Shown: in pieces, positions 1-11,600 of the stretch
Numbering within the stretch: the stretch's first letter is position 1
How the letters are laid out: every line of letters begins with the position of its first letter
NCBI GenBank assembly: GCA_948099385.1
Contig: CANUEZ040000151.1
Coordinates: 6,146,001-6,210,000 of the forward strand
Reading direction: 5' to 3'
DNA: 64,000 bases
Origin: Fasciola hepatica
Taxonomy: Eukaryota; Platyhelminthes; Trematoda; Plagiorchiida; Fasciolidae
Notes under the pieces: generated by a model
The model's input: only the letters and a program-made list of their open reading frames with translations
The model's database searches: none
Told to the model about the DNA's origin: nothing
Position numbers and translations under genes: made by a program

Positions 1-1
1 G

Positions 2-211
2 CTACTTACGGAAGATGAAGCACGGCTGACAGCAACAATTCGGGTCAGAGTGGCAGTCAAATTTTGGAATTTTCAAAATTCTGGAAGATTGCGAAATCTG
101 GAAGTCGTTCTTAGTCCTCTAGTTCAAGCGAATGAAGTTCTAGGACGTACCCATCGCCATAAGGGAAAGCCCGTTCGTCTACACCAAGCTCTTTCTTCTG
201 AGGATCGTTAA
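2..211 (+). other. Open frame running in from the left edge, unidentified
   Basis: A frame of about 69 codons is open from the window edge to a TAA at about 209-211 and contains no ATG. The product is basic and polar and matches no family I recognise. It could be the end of an exon or retroelement frame starting outside the window, or chance. The next 180 bases hold nothing I can identify. Confidence 0.12.
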
Positions 212-394
212 AGATGAGTCATGCCTGTGCAGATATTAGGGAAAGAAGGGAAAACCATGCAACAGATCTTTGCATCTGGGATTTTCGTGTGGTTCGGAGG
301 CGATAATAGATACGCTGTCCCTCACTGCTATCGGTGAACCCTATCAGCATGCAGCAGTAGACGACTTTCGGACAGGGAACAACCGAGTGACATC

Positions 395-545
395 TGCCAA
401 AATGTTGCTGACCAATGCCCGTGGATTATTGAACAAAAGGGACGAATTGGAGTCACTTGTGCTGACTGGAACTTACTTAGTTCTAACTGCAGTACTTTGC
501 TGGTCATCTTCCTATGTAACAGGAAATATACAGAGACTCCAACTT
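395..545 (+). mobile_element. CR1/Jockey-like LINE endonuclease N-terminus, fragment
   Basis: The plus frame reads LLTNARGLLNKRDELESLV followed by LVLTAVLCWSSSYVTGN. This matches the start of the apurinic endonuclease domain of CR1/Jockey-type LINEs, usually an N-A-R-S-L-x-N-K-x-D-E-L block followed by a T-E-T-W-L block. The second block is damaged here (TAVLCW instead of TETWL), which removes the catalytic glutamate. The frame ends shortly after 545, and 560-910 shows no continuing endonuclease sequence, so this is a short dead fragment. The residues are seen directly. The family is recognised from memory of conserved motifs, and CR1 versus Jockey is not resolved. Confidence 0.65.
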
Positions 546-910
546 CTCTTGCACTCTTAGATGTTCCTGATTGTGAAAATCGTAGACCTGGGAGTTACGA
601 AAACAGTCCCACAAAAGTGGGTGGTAAATGGTAGGTACTTGCGCTGGCCTCAGATTGCAGAGGACGAAGTGGCTCGTCGTTGCCGGAACAATAAAGACCC
701 TGGCATCAACTTCACCTTGCACGAAGTCAATATCCTTTACATTTGCAGTAAGTCCTAAAAATTCATTTATTCCACTTTACAGATGATATACAGGAAGCGA
801 GAAGATTGAGAAGTGGTTCTGCTAATAGCGATGATGAGAACCAGGATTTCCACAAAGGACAGGTGCGCCTGCGGCGCTTATTGTAATGCGAACATGTTTT
901 GGTTAATAAA

Positions 911-2152
911 TGTTGCGCCTTCCCATGGACGGTCTTGACACCCGATTTCTACTTTGCAACCTTTCTACAACCAATGATAACGCATCCACACAGCATGGGA
1001 ATATGTTTGCATATGTCATCAATGGAAAATTAGACTTTCGAATTAAAACACAAATATCCAGATGTAACCACATGCGCAGTCCGTTGGGATGCACGCTTTC
1101 CGGACTGACTTGACCGTTAAAATATCGACCAATGTGATGAGCATGTACCGGTCTGAGAGCATGAGCTGCTCACATAAAACCAATCATACGTTTCCGATTA
1201 GGAAAACTTAAGGGGCGGTGGCAGATCGTTTCGACTGTTGAGGCTTGTGGGATAATGCTCAACTGAGAATTGTTTTTTAGTTTGAGGTCAAAATGTCACG
1301 AGTTTACGGATTTGTCCCAATAATTAAGATCAATGCAATGTGAAGCATGCTGGAACAGCGCACTTCCGAAGATTATTACATATACCATATCTGCGAAAGC
1401 GTAACAAAACTGAGCAATCGGTGAGCCGAGCCCTACCAAACTGAGATAACTGGGAAAGGAAACAGCAGATTTCTCAGCTGAACAATCGATTGAACTCAAA
1501 ATCCTAAATAAATAACAGTGATTTACGAGACATATCTTCCTTGTTTCCGTGAAACATGTGTTCATTGAATGCCTCCTTCTGCCCAAGTCTGTCATTCGTA
1601 TATCCGTGTTCTAGTCTGTACTAAGAAGTTTCCTCAGGTAACTGGATTTCCATAAATTTCAGACAGTGGTATACGAGACAGATACTTGGTCAGTTTAACC
1701 AATAAACTAAATGTTCAGAGGATCAGTTGTTAGAGCCAGTTATATAGGCAATATCCATTAATATACGCGTCTGTGAATATTCTTGGTCTTATACGCAATT
1801 TGAATAAATACATGCAACCATATCAATCGACTGCTTCACTTACCGTAAATTATCTTCTCAAGACCTCTACAACAATAAATTTTGTGGGCACTGGAACATT
1901 TTGGATGACCATATCCCTAATTGTAGACGTATGCCGTATTATCTTCGCCGGAGTGTTGTTTTGCTTATCCCCGACGGAATGAAATTCATCAGAACGAGCA
2001 ACAAAGCACCAAAAGCTGGAAAGCAAGTGGAAACTTGGCGTACCAAATGTTGATTCCCATTCATCTTGCTCCCGATCAATAAATACATCCTAGTGTAGAA
2101 ATGCTAACAACTACTTCCGTGAAATAGAAAGCTACATACATAATCCAGTTAA
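911..2152 (+). repeat. Long inverted repeat A, left arm
   Basis: This 1.24-kb arm recurs in reverse orientation at 7198-8611. Shared landmarks in order are the outer end GTTGCGCCTTC, a segment with many matching codons over 910-1110, the block around 1200-1600, the block ending near GGAACATTTTGGATGACC, and the inner end ACATAATCCAG. By eye the arms agree at roughly 85-90% with small indels, and the right arm carries about 120 extra bases. No reading frame inside is recognised. No convincing target-site duplication is visible outside the outer ends. Confidence 0.8.
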
Positions 2153-2920
2153 TGATGATAACTTAAAATAGTTTTCGTCAAATTAAACAGTTTCATAGGT
2201 TTTTGATGACATTCACTAGATCAGCAAGCAGTCGAGGAAGATACAGCAAAACCGACTTACGTTATGCAGAAGTACGAGCAAATATAAATTTGAACTTTCA
2301 ACATGTATATGTTGTAGACGCGGCTTTTCAAACTTCGTCGTGTAGAGGATGATGTATTTTCGAAAGTATTTTTGAAGTTCAAAAGGAACAGCCAAGCAAC
2401 TAAACTTCATTCTTTTGAATTCAAATCGGAGGTGCGAAAATGTACACCACCCGAGACTGATGAGGGTGGTTACTCGACCTTCACGGTTTCCTGATTCACC
2501 AAGCCAATTGCATCTGGAAACGTGATTCTCCTTTAGTATAGATAATAGCATCAGCAATTATTTTGTACAAGATACGTTCGTGATGTTTGATACTTCATCA
2601 AGTTTCTCCAAAAAGGAACCAATGATTAGGATAATATTTACAGTATCAGTATTTCTGACACATCTCATCACAAAGCAGCTCTACAGCGGGCACGATATCT
2701 TCTTAAATAACCCCAAATCTTCCGAGACAGACGGTGTTCACAGTTGCTGACGATATCTGAAGACGCAAAAAACTGGTTCCTGAGCACGCGGAAACGTAGG
2801 GAATTCGAAAAAGAGCCATCGTATGGTAACGGTGGCACTTTCGTTTTGGAGGCACTTTGTGTGCCGTACCAAGGGTTATTTGCATGTATATACGTGCATA
2901 CAGTTGAAGACGTTCAAATG
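2153..2920. other. Stretch with nothing recognised
   Basis: This lies inside inverted repeat A, between the left arm and the first dispersed repeat copy. I see only short frames, no retroelement motifs, no RNA gene and no simple repeat. Confidence 0.4.
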
Positions 2921-3285
2921 GACTAACGAGTGCAAAATATCGCGAAATCAGTGAAAGGGGTAAACCGTAGTGTTTTGCGATATATTTTATCCGTCCAGTG
3001 GCTTGCTGCACCTTGCATAGTTTTGCCACACGAAAACCGTTAGTTTTACACATCGCAGACAATCACTTCCAAATTCGTTTTCTACTGTGTTCTTCATATA
3101 TTGCTTCAAGACACGCCTGCAACTATCCGCTGCATTCTGAAACAATTCAAGTATGGCAGCTTGGCTTAGTATTCATTGGTCGTATCTTATCTATCCACAA
3201 TGACACTCGTTTGGTTGAACCCTTTGAGCAACACACTGACTCTTGTTCACAAACCTACTCATTCTATATAGCAAAAAACGTTTGT
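2921..3285 (+). repeat. Dispersed repeat B, copy 1 (about 365 bp)
   Basis: The sequence starting GACTAACGAGTGCAAAATAT recurs in direct orientation at 3876-4170. The two copies align through the segments near CACACGAAAACCG, CTTATCTA, TGACACT and CAAACCTACTCAT, with about 80% identity where aligned. Copy 2 lacks about 80 internal bases. The 5' end of both copies resembles a damaged hammerhead core (see findings). No coding capacity is recognised. I do not know the family; a SINE or short retroelement terminal fragment is possible. Confidence 0.7.
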
Positions 3286-3401
3286 TGGTCGTATTCATCC
3301 ACTGGTTTTGCATTCGGGCATCTCCACCATGGAATAATTCTGTAAAACCACACCATAACCCTTTTTGACTCTGGTCCTGACCAGTGATTCAAAGATAACA
3401 T

Positions 3402-3868
3402 TTGAGTCAAAATCTCACCAACCTGATCAAACCTCAAGTTAGATGCCTGAATGAGTTGTGTATAGATAAAAACTTAGGAAACGTCAGTTGTCGTGGCATG
3501 TGGGAAGCAATCAAACATCTATGTGGCAGTAAGTCAGGAAACAAGATGGAAAGTATTGATATTGGAAAGTTTAACTCTGATTTCAGTTTAGTATTGAAGA
3601 TCACTTTCGTGCCTATCTACAGCAACGCGTCTCCTCTACCAATCATAGAATCCGAAATGGTTTTCCGACATCTGTGCACAGTAGAGATAAATGAGGCTCC
3701 TGATCTAGCTGACCTGTCACCAGTTCTACTCAAGAATTGTGCTGATAACCTTCCGGTCCCACTAGCCAATATCTTCAGTGATTCTCTAGGAATTGGACAA
3801 ATCCCTGAAATTTGGAGGTTAGCCAAGAAAACGCCAGGCCCCAAGAAAGAACTCGGGAAATTCCGCCG
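3402..3868 (+). mobile_element. CR1/Jockey-like LINE reverse transcriptase, N-terminal part
   Basis: A 159-codon frame contains EINEAPDLADLSPVLLKNCA followed by LANIFSDSLGIGQIPEIWRL. This is the block upstream of the palm in CR1/Jockey LINE reverse transcriptases, where the usual pattern is a K-A-x-G-P-D block, P-x-x-L-L-K, then I-F-N-x-S-L-x-x-G-x-I-P-x-x-W-x-x-A. The catalytic part is missing. The frame breaks off at K-K-E-L-G-K-F-R, just before repeat B copy 2, and a matching K-E-L-A-K-F-R-P-I resumes on the other side. The enzyme would copy element RNA at a nicked chromosomal target, but this copy is clearly dead. Confidence 0.7.
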
Positions 3869-3875
3869 CGATTGT

Positions 3876-4170
3876 GACTAACGAGTGCAAAATATCACGA
3901 AACCGGTGAAGGGGATAAACCTTCAGGTTGGGAAATACGTTTCATCTGTCCAATGGCGTGCTGCGCCACACACATATTTCCAACACGAAAACCGAGTCAA
4001 TTTCAAGGCGACGTAGACAATCACATCAAGAATCCAAGTGTGGCATCGTGGCTTGTTGGCTATTGATCGCGTCTTATCTACCCAACATGACACTAGTTTG
4101 ACTGAACTCGTTGAGCAACACTATGACTCTCGTTCAGAAACCTACTCATCCCATATAGAAAGCAACTTTT
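3876..4170 (+). repeat. Dispersed repeat B, copy 2 (about 295 bp)
   Basis: This is the second copy of the repeat at 2921-3285, starting at the same GACTAACGAG and ending near the same CATATAGAAAGCAA. It lies between two LINE reverse transcriptase fragments that both carry the K-E-L-x-K-F-R stretch, so it probably interrupts a LINE. The initial 40 bases include CACGAAACCGGTG, which resembles the 3' half of a hammerhead core. Absence of the 80-base internal segment of copy 1 is the main structural difference. Confidence 0.7.
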
Positions 4171-4215
4171 GATACTTACTTTTAATTTTATTTGTACTTC
4201 GAGCCACTTTCAATC

Positions 4216-4560
4216 CCTACAGGAAAGAACTGGCTAAATTTCGCCCCATCGCCTGTAGGTCTGTTATGCTCAAATAAGTTGAGATAAATTTACTAGCATG
4301 GATTACCTTGGGGTCTGCCAGAAAAGGCACACACCGGTTTGCCTATTGGTCTTCGCTCTCCACACTTGGAGTTGTACCCTACATGGTCCATTATGTAGCT
4401 CTGGCCTCGGACGTGAAATATATGGCTAACAGAACGGTAACATTAAACCATAAAAACGCATTTGGTTGCCTTGATCGATCAGTATAGTTTAGTTTGCTTT
4501 CCGTAGGTGGTGTTGACTCAAATGTATGCAAGCTGATTCCAGATTACTTCACTGATTGAA
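4216..4560 (+). mobile_element. CR1/Jockey-like LINE reverse transcriptase, fragment with stops
   Basis: The frame begins KELAKFRPIACRSVML and continues after a stop with VEINLLAWI, which fits the R-P-I-S motif and the following helix of LINE reverse transcriptases. Further on, VTLNHKNAFGCLDRSV occupies the place of the palm A motif, where a D-x-S-K-A-F-D pattern is expected. Then KLIPDYFTD resembles the block ending in W-I-x-D-F-L-T-D-R. Stops and frame changes make it non-functional. It probably continues the fragment at 3402-3868, although the overlapping K-E-L-x-K-F-R sequence leaves open that these are two separate copies. Confidence 0.55.
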
Positions 4561-4965
4561 AACATTCACCAGTTTCAGCTATCAAAAGTCCTTTTCTCTT
4601 CCAGTTGACGCAGAGTGCGATTATTTCCTCTTTTATTGTTATTTCTACTTTAAGCCACATCCAATCCCGTAGACACTCACTGTCTACAAAATCTGTGGCA
4701 ATGAAGTGTTCGGATACGAACCACCGACACCGAAGTAAATTCACAAATACAGATCCAACTATACGAATGTGGTAACTGGTGGTTTGGGGATGTGAATTAT
4801 TGAGACGAGAAGTTACTGCACCAATTCAGAACAAATCATATGAAGATGTGACCTGGTAAACATCCCACTCTCTTGAACTGGATGTTTGTAGATCGCACGA
4901 TGAATTGTTTTCTTTACTTTGTGATGACTCACACAGAGAGCTCCTTACCAAGTCCCCTCTACTAT

Positions 4966-5979
4966 CTAAAAATAACGGACACCTACCAACATCAACAACG
5001 AACAAACATTATGGGTTTGAAACAAAGAGTCAGCTACATCCAATTCATAAGAACAGAAAGAAGACACAGGAAATGAGACAGAAGCATTTCGTTTACTCTT
5101 GTCAACCGCGGACGCAAAACGTGTCAGTATATATACATGGTACAGTAGGGGGTAAATGCAACGGTAAAGTAGACACGATCGAAAGTTCTTACAGTACGTA
5201 CGTTGAGGAGAGTGAAGTCTGTTGTGTCGACGCCAAGGTAAACAAACATTTTGGGTCAATCGTTTTTGTGCACAGAGTGCTGGCTGATGTATCATGATTA
5301 GAATAGCTTGACTGAACGCTAATACTTTCGATGTTGGATTTCGCAACAATGCTTTGAAACACTGGGTCAGATCAACTTTGTGACCTGATGCAATCAAGTG
5401 TCTTGCAATCGAAGAGGCTGGCGGTTTCACATCATTGTGTATTGTTCCAGCAGGTTGCGTGATCAAGTTTGACAGCCATTTGGGTATGTGTTCTGACACT
5501 CGTTGAATCAAGCAACCATCCGTCCTGCCAATGTATACGTCACCGCAACTGCAAGTGAACTGATAGACAACATGTGAGACATTAGGATCAGCAAGACTGT
5601 TTGATTGATTTTGGAGATATAACCTTTTGGTCGTCTGCAGCAAACGCAACTGCACCTCTCTGTATGTGTACCTTAGAGCTGACTTGAGATTACAATTTAT
5701 TTGATACAATAAATGATCTCCTTTAAAAGGCAAAGTGATAAAACTTGCTTCTTCTCTACGTTTATTGTTTTCTCGCGCATGAATCTCGGCTTCTGATGTT
5801 GTCTGATAAAGTTTTCCGGATAACCGTTGGCCAGCAGCGTTATTTTTATGAACTCTTCTTCGTTTTGTATTTGCTCGTCTGTACAGATTCTCTTGGCTCT
5901 GTTGAAGAGAGTTCTGACCAATGCAGGTTTGTAAGCCACTGGAGCTAAGCTGGAGAATTGTAAATGACGTCCACCCCAC
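4966..5979 (-). pseudogene. PLE-A GIY-YIG endonuclease region
   Basis: This is the longest frame in the window (337 codons). Its first 70 or so codons are out of register with the true PLE frame. From about residue 74 it is the genuine linker and nuclease. The core is VVYQFTCSCGDVYIGRTDG at about residues 137-155, followed by RVSEHIPKWL and then SSIARHLIASGHKVDL near residues 188-204. These fit the GIY-YIG fold of PLE endonucleases, including the C-x-C pair and later histidines that in PLEs form a zinc-binding addition to the fold. The nuclease would nick target DNA for reverse transcription. This copy keeps a good domain, but the RT joined to it is broken. Confidence 0.85.
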
Positions 5980-6270
5980 GTTGATTTTCGGTGGATTCTG
6001 CGCTGTAGAATCCCTTCCTGAAGCCTATTGAATAAAATATCTAGAAAGAGCAAACTGTTCTCGCGTTTTATCCTCGTGAGACACACTGAGGTTTGAGTGA
6101 ATAGAGTTAAGAATGGTAACGAAAGGGATAAAACGTTCTTCAGTCGTACAAATTAAAATATGATCCACGTATCGTCTGTAAAATAGAAATTGGGAAATAT
6201 TATCACAGAGCTGTTTTTTGATCATACCTAAAATTACATCTGCCAAGGTTGTTGAGTCACACTTAACAAA
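5697..6270 (-). pseudogene. PLE-A reverse transcriptase palm and thumb remnants
   Basis: The minus frame ending at 6025 reads LADVILGMIKKQL and then YRRYVDHILIC. In PLEs the second block is Y-R-R-Y-V-D-D-I, so the second catalytic aspartate is replaced by histidine. The preceding G-S-P-L-G-P block is eroded to CDSTT. A second frame (5697-6086) carries the thumb: LLFLDILFNRLQEGILQRRI, then AYKPALVRTLFNRAKRIC, then LLANGYPENFIRQH. All of these are typical PLE thumb motifs. A frameshift near 5755 then passes to the nuclease frame. This RT cannot be active. Confidence 0.8.
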
Positions 6271-6290
6271 GGTAACTCTTCGTGAAACAG

Positions 6291-7197
6291 TAGATTATCT
6301 ATGTGATTTTATTTCTTCGCACATAATTCATTTGCCTATTCTTGTTGAATACTTGAAAGAACTCATTTTTTTATGCACAGAAAAGTCAACGTTCTGTTGT
6401 TTTTATACATATCGAAGTACTAGCCTTTTTTTAGCCCGCTTGTTCTTTTCCTTCTACGTTTTTGTGTTCTGACTAGAAAGTTGTCTAATCGTGTGTGTAC
6501 GTCTTCCATACAAATGCAAATACGTGCATTCACAGAGGAGCTATTCAACATTGCATCAAGGAGGCTTGGTACAAGAATACTGCTTTCAAACGCAGAGAAA
6601 CGGAAAGCATATGAATTAAGCAACTTAAATGAAGGCAACTACTCTTCTTTTGTGAAACACTTCACACTTCATTTCCGTCCATTTATGAAGTTGTTCCGCC
6701 ATAAATGGTGACGGTATTATGAAGACATGAGGCTCAATCATTATGTAACATGTACTGATATCTTGTGAACGGATGACAGTGCAAACATCCGAAGAGGTAG
6801 AAAGGTGGAATAACATTTTTCAAACTGAATTAATTCAAATTGGTTCAAAGGTGTAACCCGTTTTGAATTACTTCAGAGATAACCAAAATGCACATCAAAA
6901 CCTGTTTTGATTGGTAGGATTGGATGTGATTGCTTGTGCATGTTCCTAAGTACGTGGACACAGGAGTCAGTCTGAAGATGATATGATATGCAATTCGTTG
7001 TGTTAACATAATGTCATCTTCCACTCCGTGATCCCCTAATATCCTCAACAAGATGAGGCTATTTGTCCCAAGGTGTCGCCTGATTGAGGTGTAAAAATCG
7101 TGTCGGTGGGGAAATATGTGATGAAAATTGACCGGATATCACGAAACGGTTTAGTCTGATGAGTTCACAGTAAATTTATTATAGGATATGATCTTCA
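6291..7197. other. Stretch with nothing recognised
   Basis: This lies between PLE-A and the right arm of inverted repeat A. Only short overlapping frames on both strands are seen, with no family motif. A GTCTGATGAG at about 7153 resembles a hammerhead fragment but has no matching second half (see rejected items). Confidence 0.35.
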
Positions 7198-8611
7198 CCT
7201 GGATTATGTAAGTAGCTTTCTATTTCACGCAAGTAGTTGTTAGCATTTCTACACTAGGATGTATTTATTGATCGGGAGCAAGATGAATGGGAATCAACAT
7301 TTGGTACGCCAAGTTTCCACTTCCTTTTCAGCGAAATGCCTGAAACGGTTTTGGTGTTTGTTGCTCTTTCTGATGAATTCCATTCTGCCGGGGATAAGCA
7401 AAACAACACTCCAGCGAAGATAATACAGTATACGTTTGAAATTAGGGATATGGTCATCCAAAATGTTCCAGTTAGCATGACAAGTCTTTTTTTGAAACTC
7501 GTAAATGGAAAATGTACGGAAAATTGAAAGAAATACCCACTCTGGCGATGAGTGACGCAGTCGATTGATACGGTTGTATGCATTTACTCAAAATGCGCAA
7601 ATACCAAGAATATTCACGGGCGCGCATACTAATGGATAATGCCTATATAACTGGCTCTAACAACTGATCCTTTAAACATTTAGCTTATCGGTTAAATTGA
7701 GCAAGAATCGATCTCGCAAACCACTGTGAGGGAGTTATGGAATTTCAGTTACCTGAGCAAACTTCTTAGTTCAGACAACAACACGGAGTTACGAAAGACA
7801 GACTTGGGCAGAAGGAGGCATTCAATGAACACATGTTTTACGAAAACCAGGAAGATATGTCTCGTAAGTCACTGTTATTTATTTAGGAACTTGAGTTCAA
7901 TCGATTGTTCAGAGGGGAAAGCCGCTGTAACCTTTCGAGTGAAAAGTTTCCCACTTGCTTCAATTTGGGAAGCTGAAGATCGTGTTTAACACCCAGGCGC
8001 CTTAGATTCAAACTTTTTTGAACAGCAGCCTTTGGACCAACGTGTCCGTTTATCATACGTTTAGATGGATAAACCCAGTTGATTTACTTGCTAAGCCTCG
8101 GCTCACAGATTGTTCAGTTTTGTTGTGCTTTCGCAGATATGGTATATGCAATAATCTTCGGAAGCGCGCTGTTCCAGCATACTTCACTTTGCATCGATCT
8201 TAAACAATGGGACAATTCTGTAAACTCGTGGCATTTTGACCTCACACTAAAAAACAATTCTCAGTTTAGCATGATCCCACAACCTTCAACAATCGAAACA
8301 ATCTGCCTCCACCCCGTAAGTTTGTTTAATCGGAAATGTATGATTGGTTGTGTGAGCAGCTCATGCCCTCAAACCAATGCACTCTAATCACAGTGGTTGA
8401 TGGTTCACCGGTCAAGTTTGTCCGGAAAGCGTGTTAACCAACTGAATGCACATGTGTATAATTTTGGATGTTTCTTTTCAATTTGACATTTTAATTTTCC
8501 AATGATGACACATGCACACACATTCCTATGCTGTGTGGATGCGTTATCATTGGTTGTAGAACGATTGCAAAGTAGAGGTCGGGTGTCAAGACCGTCCATG
8601 TGAAGGCGCAA
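7198..8611 (-). repeat. Long inverted repeat A, right arm
   Basis: This is the reverse-complement counterpart of 911-2152. It contains the same ordered landmarks, ending at GAAGGCGCAAC at its outer edge and CTGGATTATGT at its inner edge. About 120 bases near 7910-8060 have no counterpart in the left arm, so one arm gained or lost sequence. Divergence between arms shows the structure is old. The 5.0-kb interior holds LINE, PLE and repeat B fragments. Confidence 0.8.
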
Positions 8612-11600
8612 CTAGAACACGGGAGTTATGTCATACACACAAACGCTGAACTTGATGTTTAGATCAAATGTTCCATATCAACTGCTGAACGGACACTAGC
8701 ATCGGCACAGTTCATAGCAAAGTCGCCCATCGAAGCTAATGTATGTATGAGATTATCTTTATTTCGGAATGCACTGTAAAAATGGTGATTCATATAGAGA
8801 TTTCTACCCAATATTATGGAATTCATGATAACTGTCCTAATTGTACGTGGAACGAATAAGTGTGTTCACCAAAAATTCTAATAGCTGTGTGCGTTCTCAT
8901 CGGAGAAATTCCATAATATTAGTATGTAGGTTAAAATAATTACGCGGCTTGCATATTTCGCGCAAACACTAATTGAAGAAATGTTCAGAAAGGTATGGTT
9001 ACCTTCACTACTGTGGGGTTTCTTTGTTTGATGGCTTTACTATTTACATACTAGAGTATTTCCTATACACAACACTTTATATCACAATGGGAGTCGATCA
9101 ATTGTACCGACGTTGGGAATTAAAACGAATTACTTCAAAAAATGAAGCATGAACTGTTTCCGATTTATATCTGTTGCATGTAGCACAGGTTGAGGGTTAT
9201 CAAAAGCTGCTGGTGCTTGAACTGTCGGTGTAAATCGCCGGCTTTTCACCACCAGCAGAATTGACATCATCAGCCTGCAACAGATTTGTCCTGTATTTGT
9301 CTATATTGGTAAAAATCCTGTCATTAGTATGTTATGCAGGGTCGTGCAATTAGAGAGGGGATTAAAAGTGTTCAGTTTGATCAGACATAGCTGAAAATTG
9401 CACCAGCCTGAAAAGTAAGTGTTTCGTAGTGTTCCCACACTCATGTATCAAGATGGTGGCCTACAATCTGAGCATCACGTCATTCTACCCCCAAATTGCC
9501 AGACTGCCTTGAACATTATCACTTAAAAAGTGGTGTGAATCTACTGTGATTAAGGCTGCCCATTGCACAGTGTGAATTTATGATATAAACATTGTTCTTT
9601 CATCTACCCCTCTCCTTTAATGTTTCAGAAACACCCGTGAAAATGAAAACTGAATATTTCAGTCACTGTCAGGGACAACTAGGTGACTAGTACTGACTTC
9701 TTTGTTCAAATCACTATCGCCAGACTGCTTATAACCAGAACCACACTGCTCTTCTACATATATATTGGCCGTCAATTCCGATATTTCGGAACAGTGTACT
9801 GTGTTCTTGGAAGTTTGCCGTGCAACGAAAAATCCAGTCCATGGATGCACTGAATTAGATACATTATCCTGAAGTGAGAGAATTTCCACAAAGTGAAGAA
9901 GCGGAACACTAATCAACTGACTCAAACCCTACTGACTCAAGGCTCATACCCACAATAATTCACAAGAATATATCATTTGAACTCCATTATTGTAAATAGG
10001 AAGATTGGAGCATCAGAGTTGAAACTCCAAGTTTGCATTTGGAAACAGGTGTGAGATATCAAACGACGAAGTTTCCTTAATCAGAAATTCCAAACTATAA
10101 ATGCGAACTGCTAGACGCAATTCAAATCGAAGGACAGATTCTCGAGCAATACGTGCAAGAGCAGGATTCGTCACAAGAGCACTAATGGTTCCATTTCTGT
10201 GGGTGATGAAATATTTGTGACCTAAAAGCAACGGTCAACAATCAGGCACCTACGAAAACTGGTTACACATTCATCGAAAGTGGTGTGAATATATGGAGTT
10301 CAAACTTGGCAGTCTACTGAGAACCCAGTGCAGTCATTTTCTAGCTGTTTGACCTCTCCTCTTTATTTGTTGAGACACATTCAAAAACGTGATATAGATT
10401 TGACAACTAGAATTATTATGCACACACTGAAGTGTCAATCAGCGAAGCGATGCATATAGAACAAAATGCTAACACAATCCAAACGGGAAAACATTTTTCT
10501 AATCAGAACTACTCACGATAAGTATTGATGAGTAATGACGAATTAGCAACAGTGTCACTGGTCATTATCTCAGATCTGTATGCGACAACCAATCAGATTC
10601 GCGGTCAGCATGCTTGCGTTGTTCGGGTGACTGGTGGTTCAGATAACAGACAAAAGTCGATGTATCGATCGAAAATCTAAGCAAAACAGCCAGCTTCATC
10701 TTCACCATCAGTGGGACATTGCACTGAGTGGACAGCGTCTTTCGTGAGAACTTTCTGAACAGATGGGTTCATCGAATATCACAACGATTAGGGAAGTTGC
10801 TCACAAACATAGGTTGAACTATTGGTGTTCATATGCAGAAGAAATACAGAAATAATATAACCTGTTTGGAAATAATCTCTGGAAGATGTTCACAAGATTC
10901 GATCATAAATGGACTCCCCGTGTGTATCAAACAAATGCAATCCACGACAACCCAATACTCGTTCTTTCGGAGGAACCAAAGCATGTTCATACACATTGTT
11001 TCAGCACAGTGCACTCTCTTCGTGTAAAATGATTAGGTTGTTCCTTCAGTCATAATGAATAATGGTTTTCGGTCACGGATACTACCTATTAATGTGGCAC
11101 TTCCCATTCTTTACTGCATTGCAACCCTGTCGTTTGGGATTTATCCAATGTCTGTCGGGCAAATAATGAATAGTTTGCTCGCAAGAACGACCGGCTCTTG
11201 TAAAATTCATATCTGATATTGATCCACTGTTTAGCAAACAAGCTCATTTTCAGTAAGTCTTAATTATTCCAGTACAACACAATGTACGTGGTCAAGCGAC
11301 TAGCGGACGCAGTTAACAAAACAGCATTAGGGATCACTGTTAATTGTTATTGTGGCAAAGGATTACCGGGAGATCAGGTGTGAACGGATTAACGTGTTCT
11401 CAGCCTTTAAACTTCCGCACATTCTGGGATCTGATGTTGGGTGTTGAATGGTTCCGTGTACAAGGACACAGATTTGTTCTGGGTATATAAAGGGGTTGTG
11501 GAAGGGAATACGGACAGTTTCTACAGTGGCCAAGATGCAACTTCTCACCAATCTACAAATCCAACCTCAGATCCTATACATGAGGTGTTGTATGGGAATG

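Larger units (their letters stand above)
4960..6290 (-). mobile_element. PLE-A: Penelope-like element, 5'-truncated and frameshifted
   Basis: Reading the minus strand from about 6290 downwards gives reverse transcriptase palm, thumb and GIY-YIG nuclease remnants in the standard PLE order. A 337-codon frame covers the nuclease end. The upstream RT parts lie in other frames, so at least two frameshifts separate the blocks. The region encoding the RT fingers is absent. It lies inside inverted repeat A. Downstream of the nuclease the sequence DKSKRNASVSF recurs as DKSKRNTCFSR in PLE-B (near 46790), so A and B belong to one subfamily. Confidence 0.85.

Noticed and set aside
2445..2475. ACTGATGAGGGTGGTTACTCGACC as a hammerhead core
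   Set aside because: Stem II would be plausible, but GAAA is absent after it.
7095..7165. GTCTGATGAG near GAAACGGTTTAGTC as another hammerhead
   Set aside because: The boxes are in the wrong order for a compact hammerhead and no stems close around them. The alternative reading with GTGATGA lacks the first core base.
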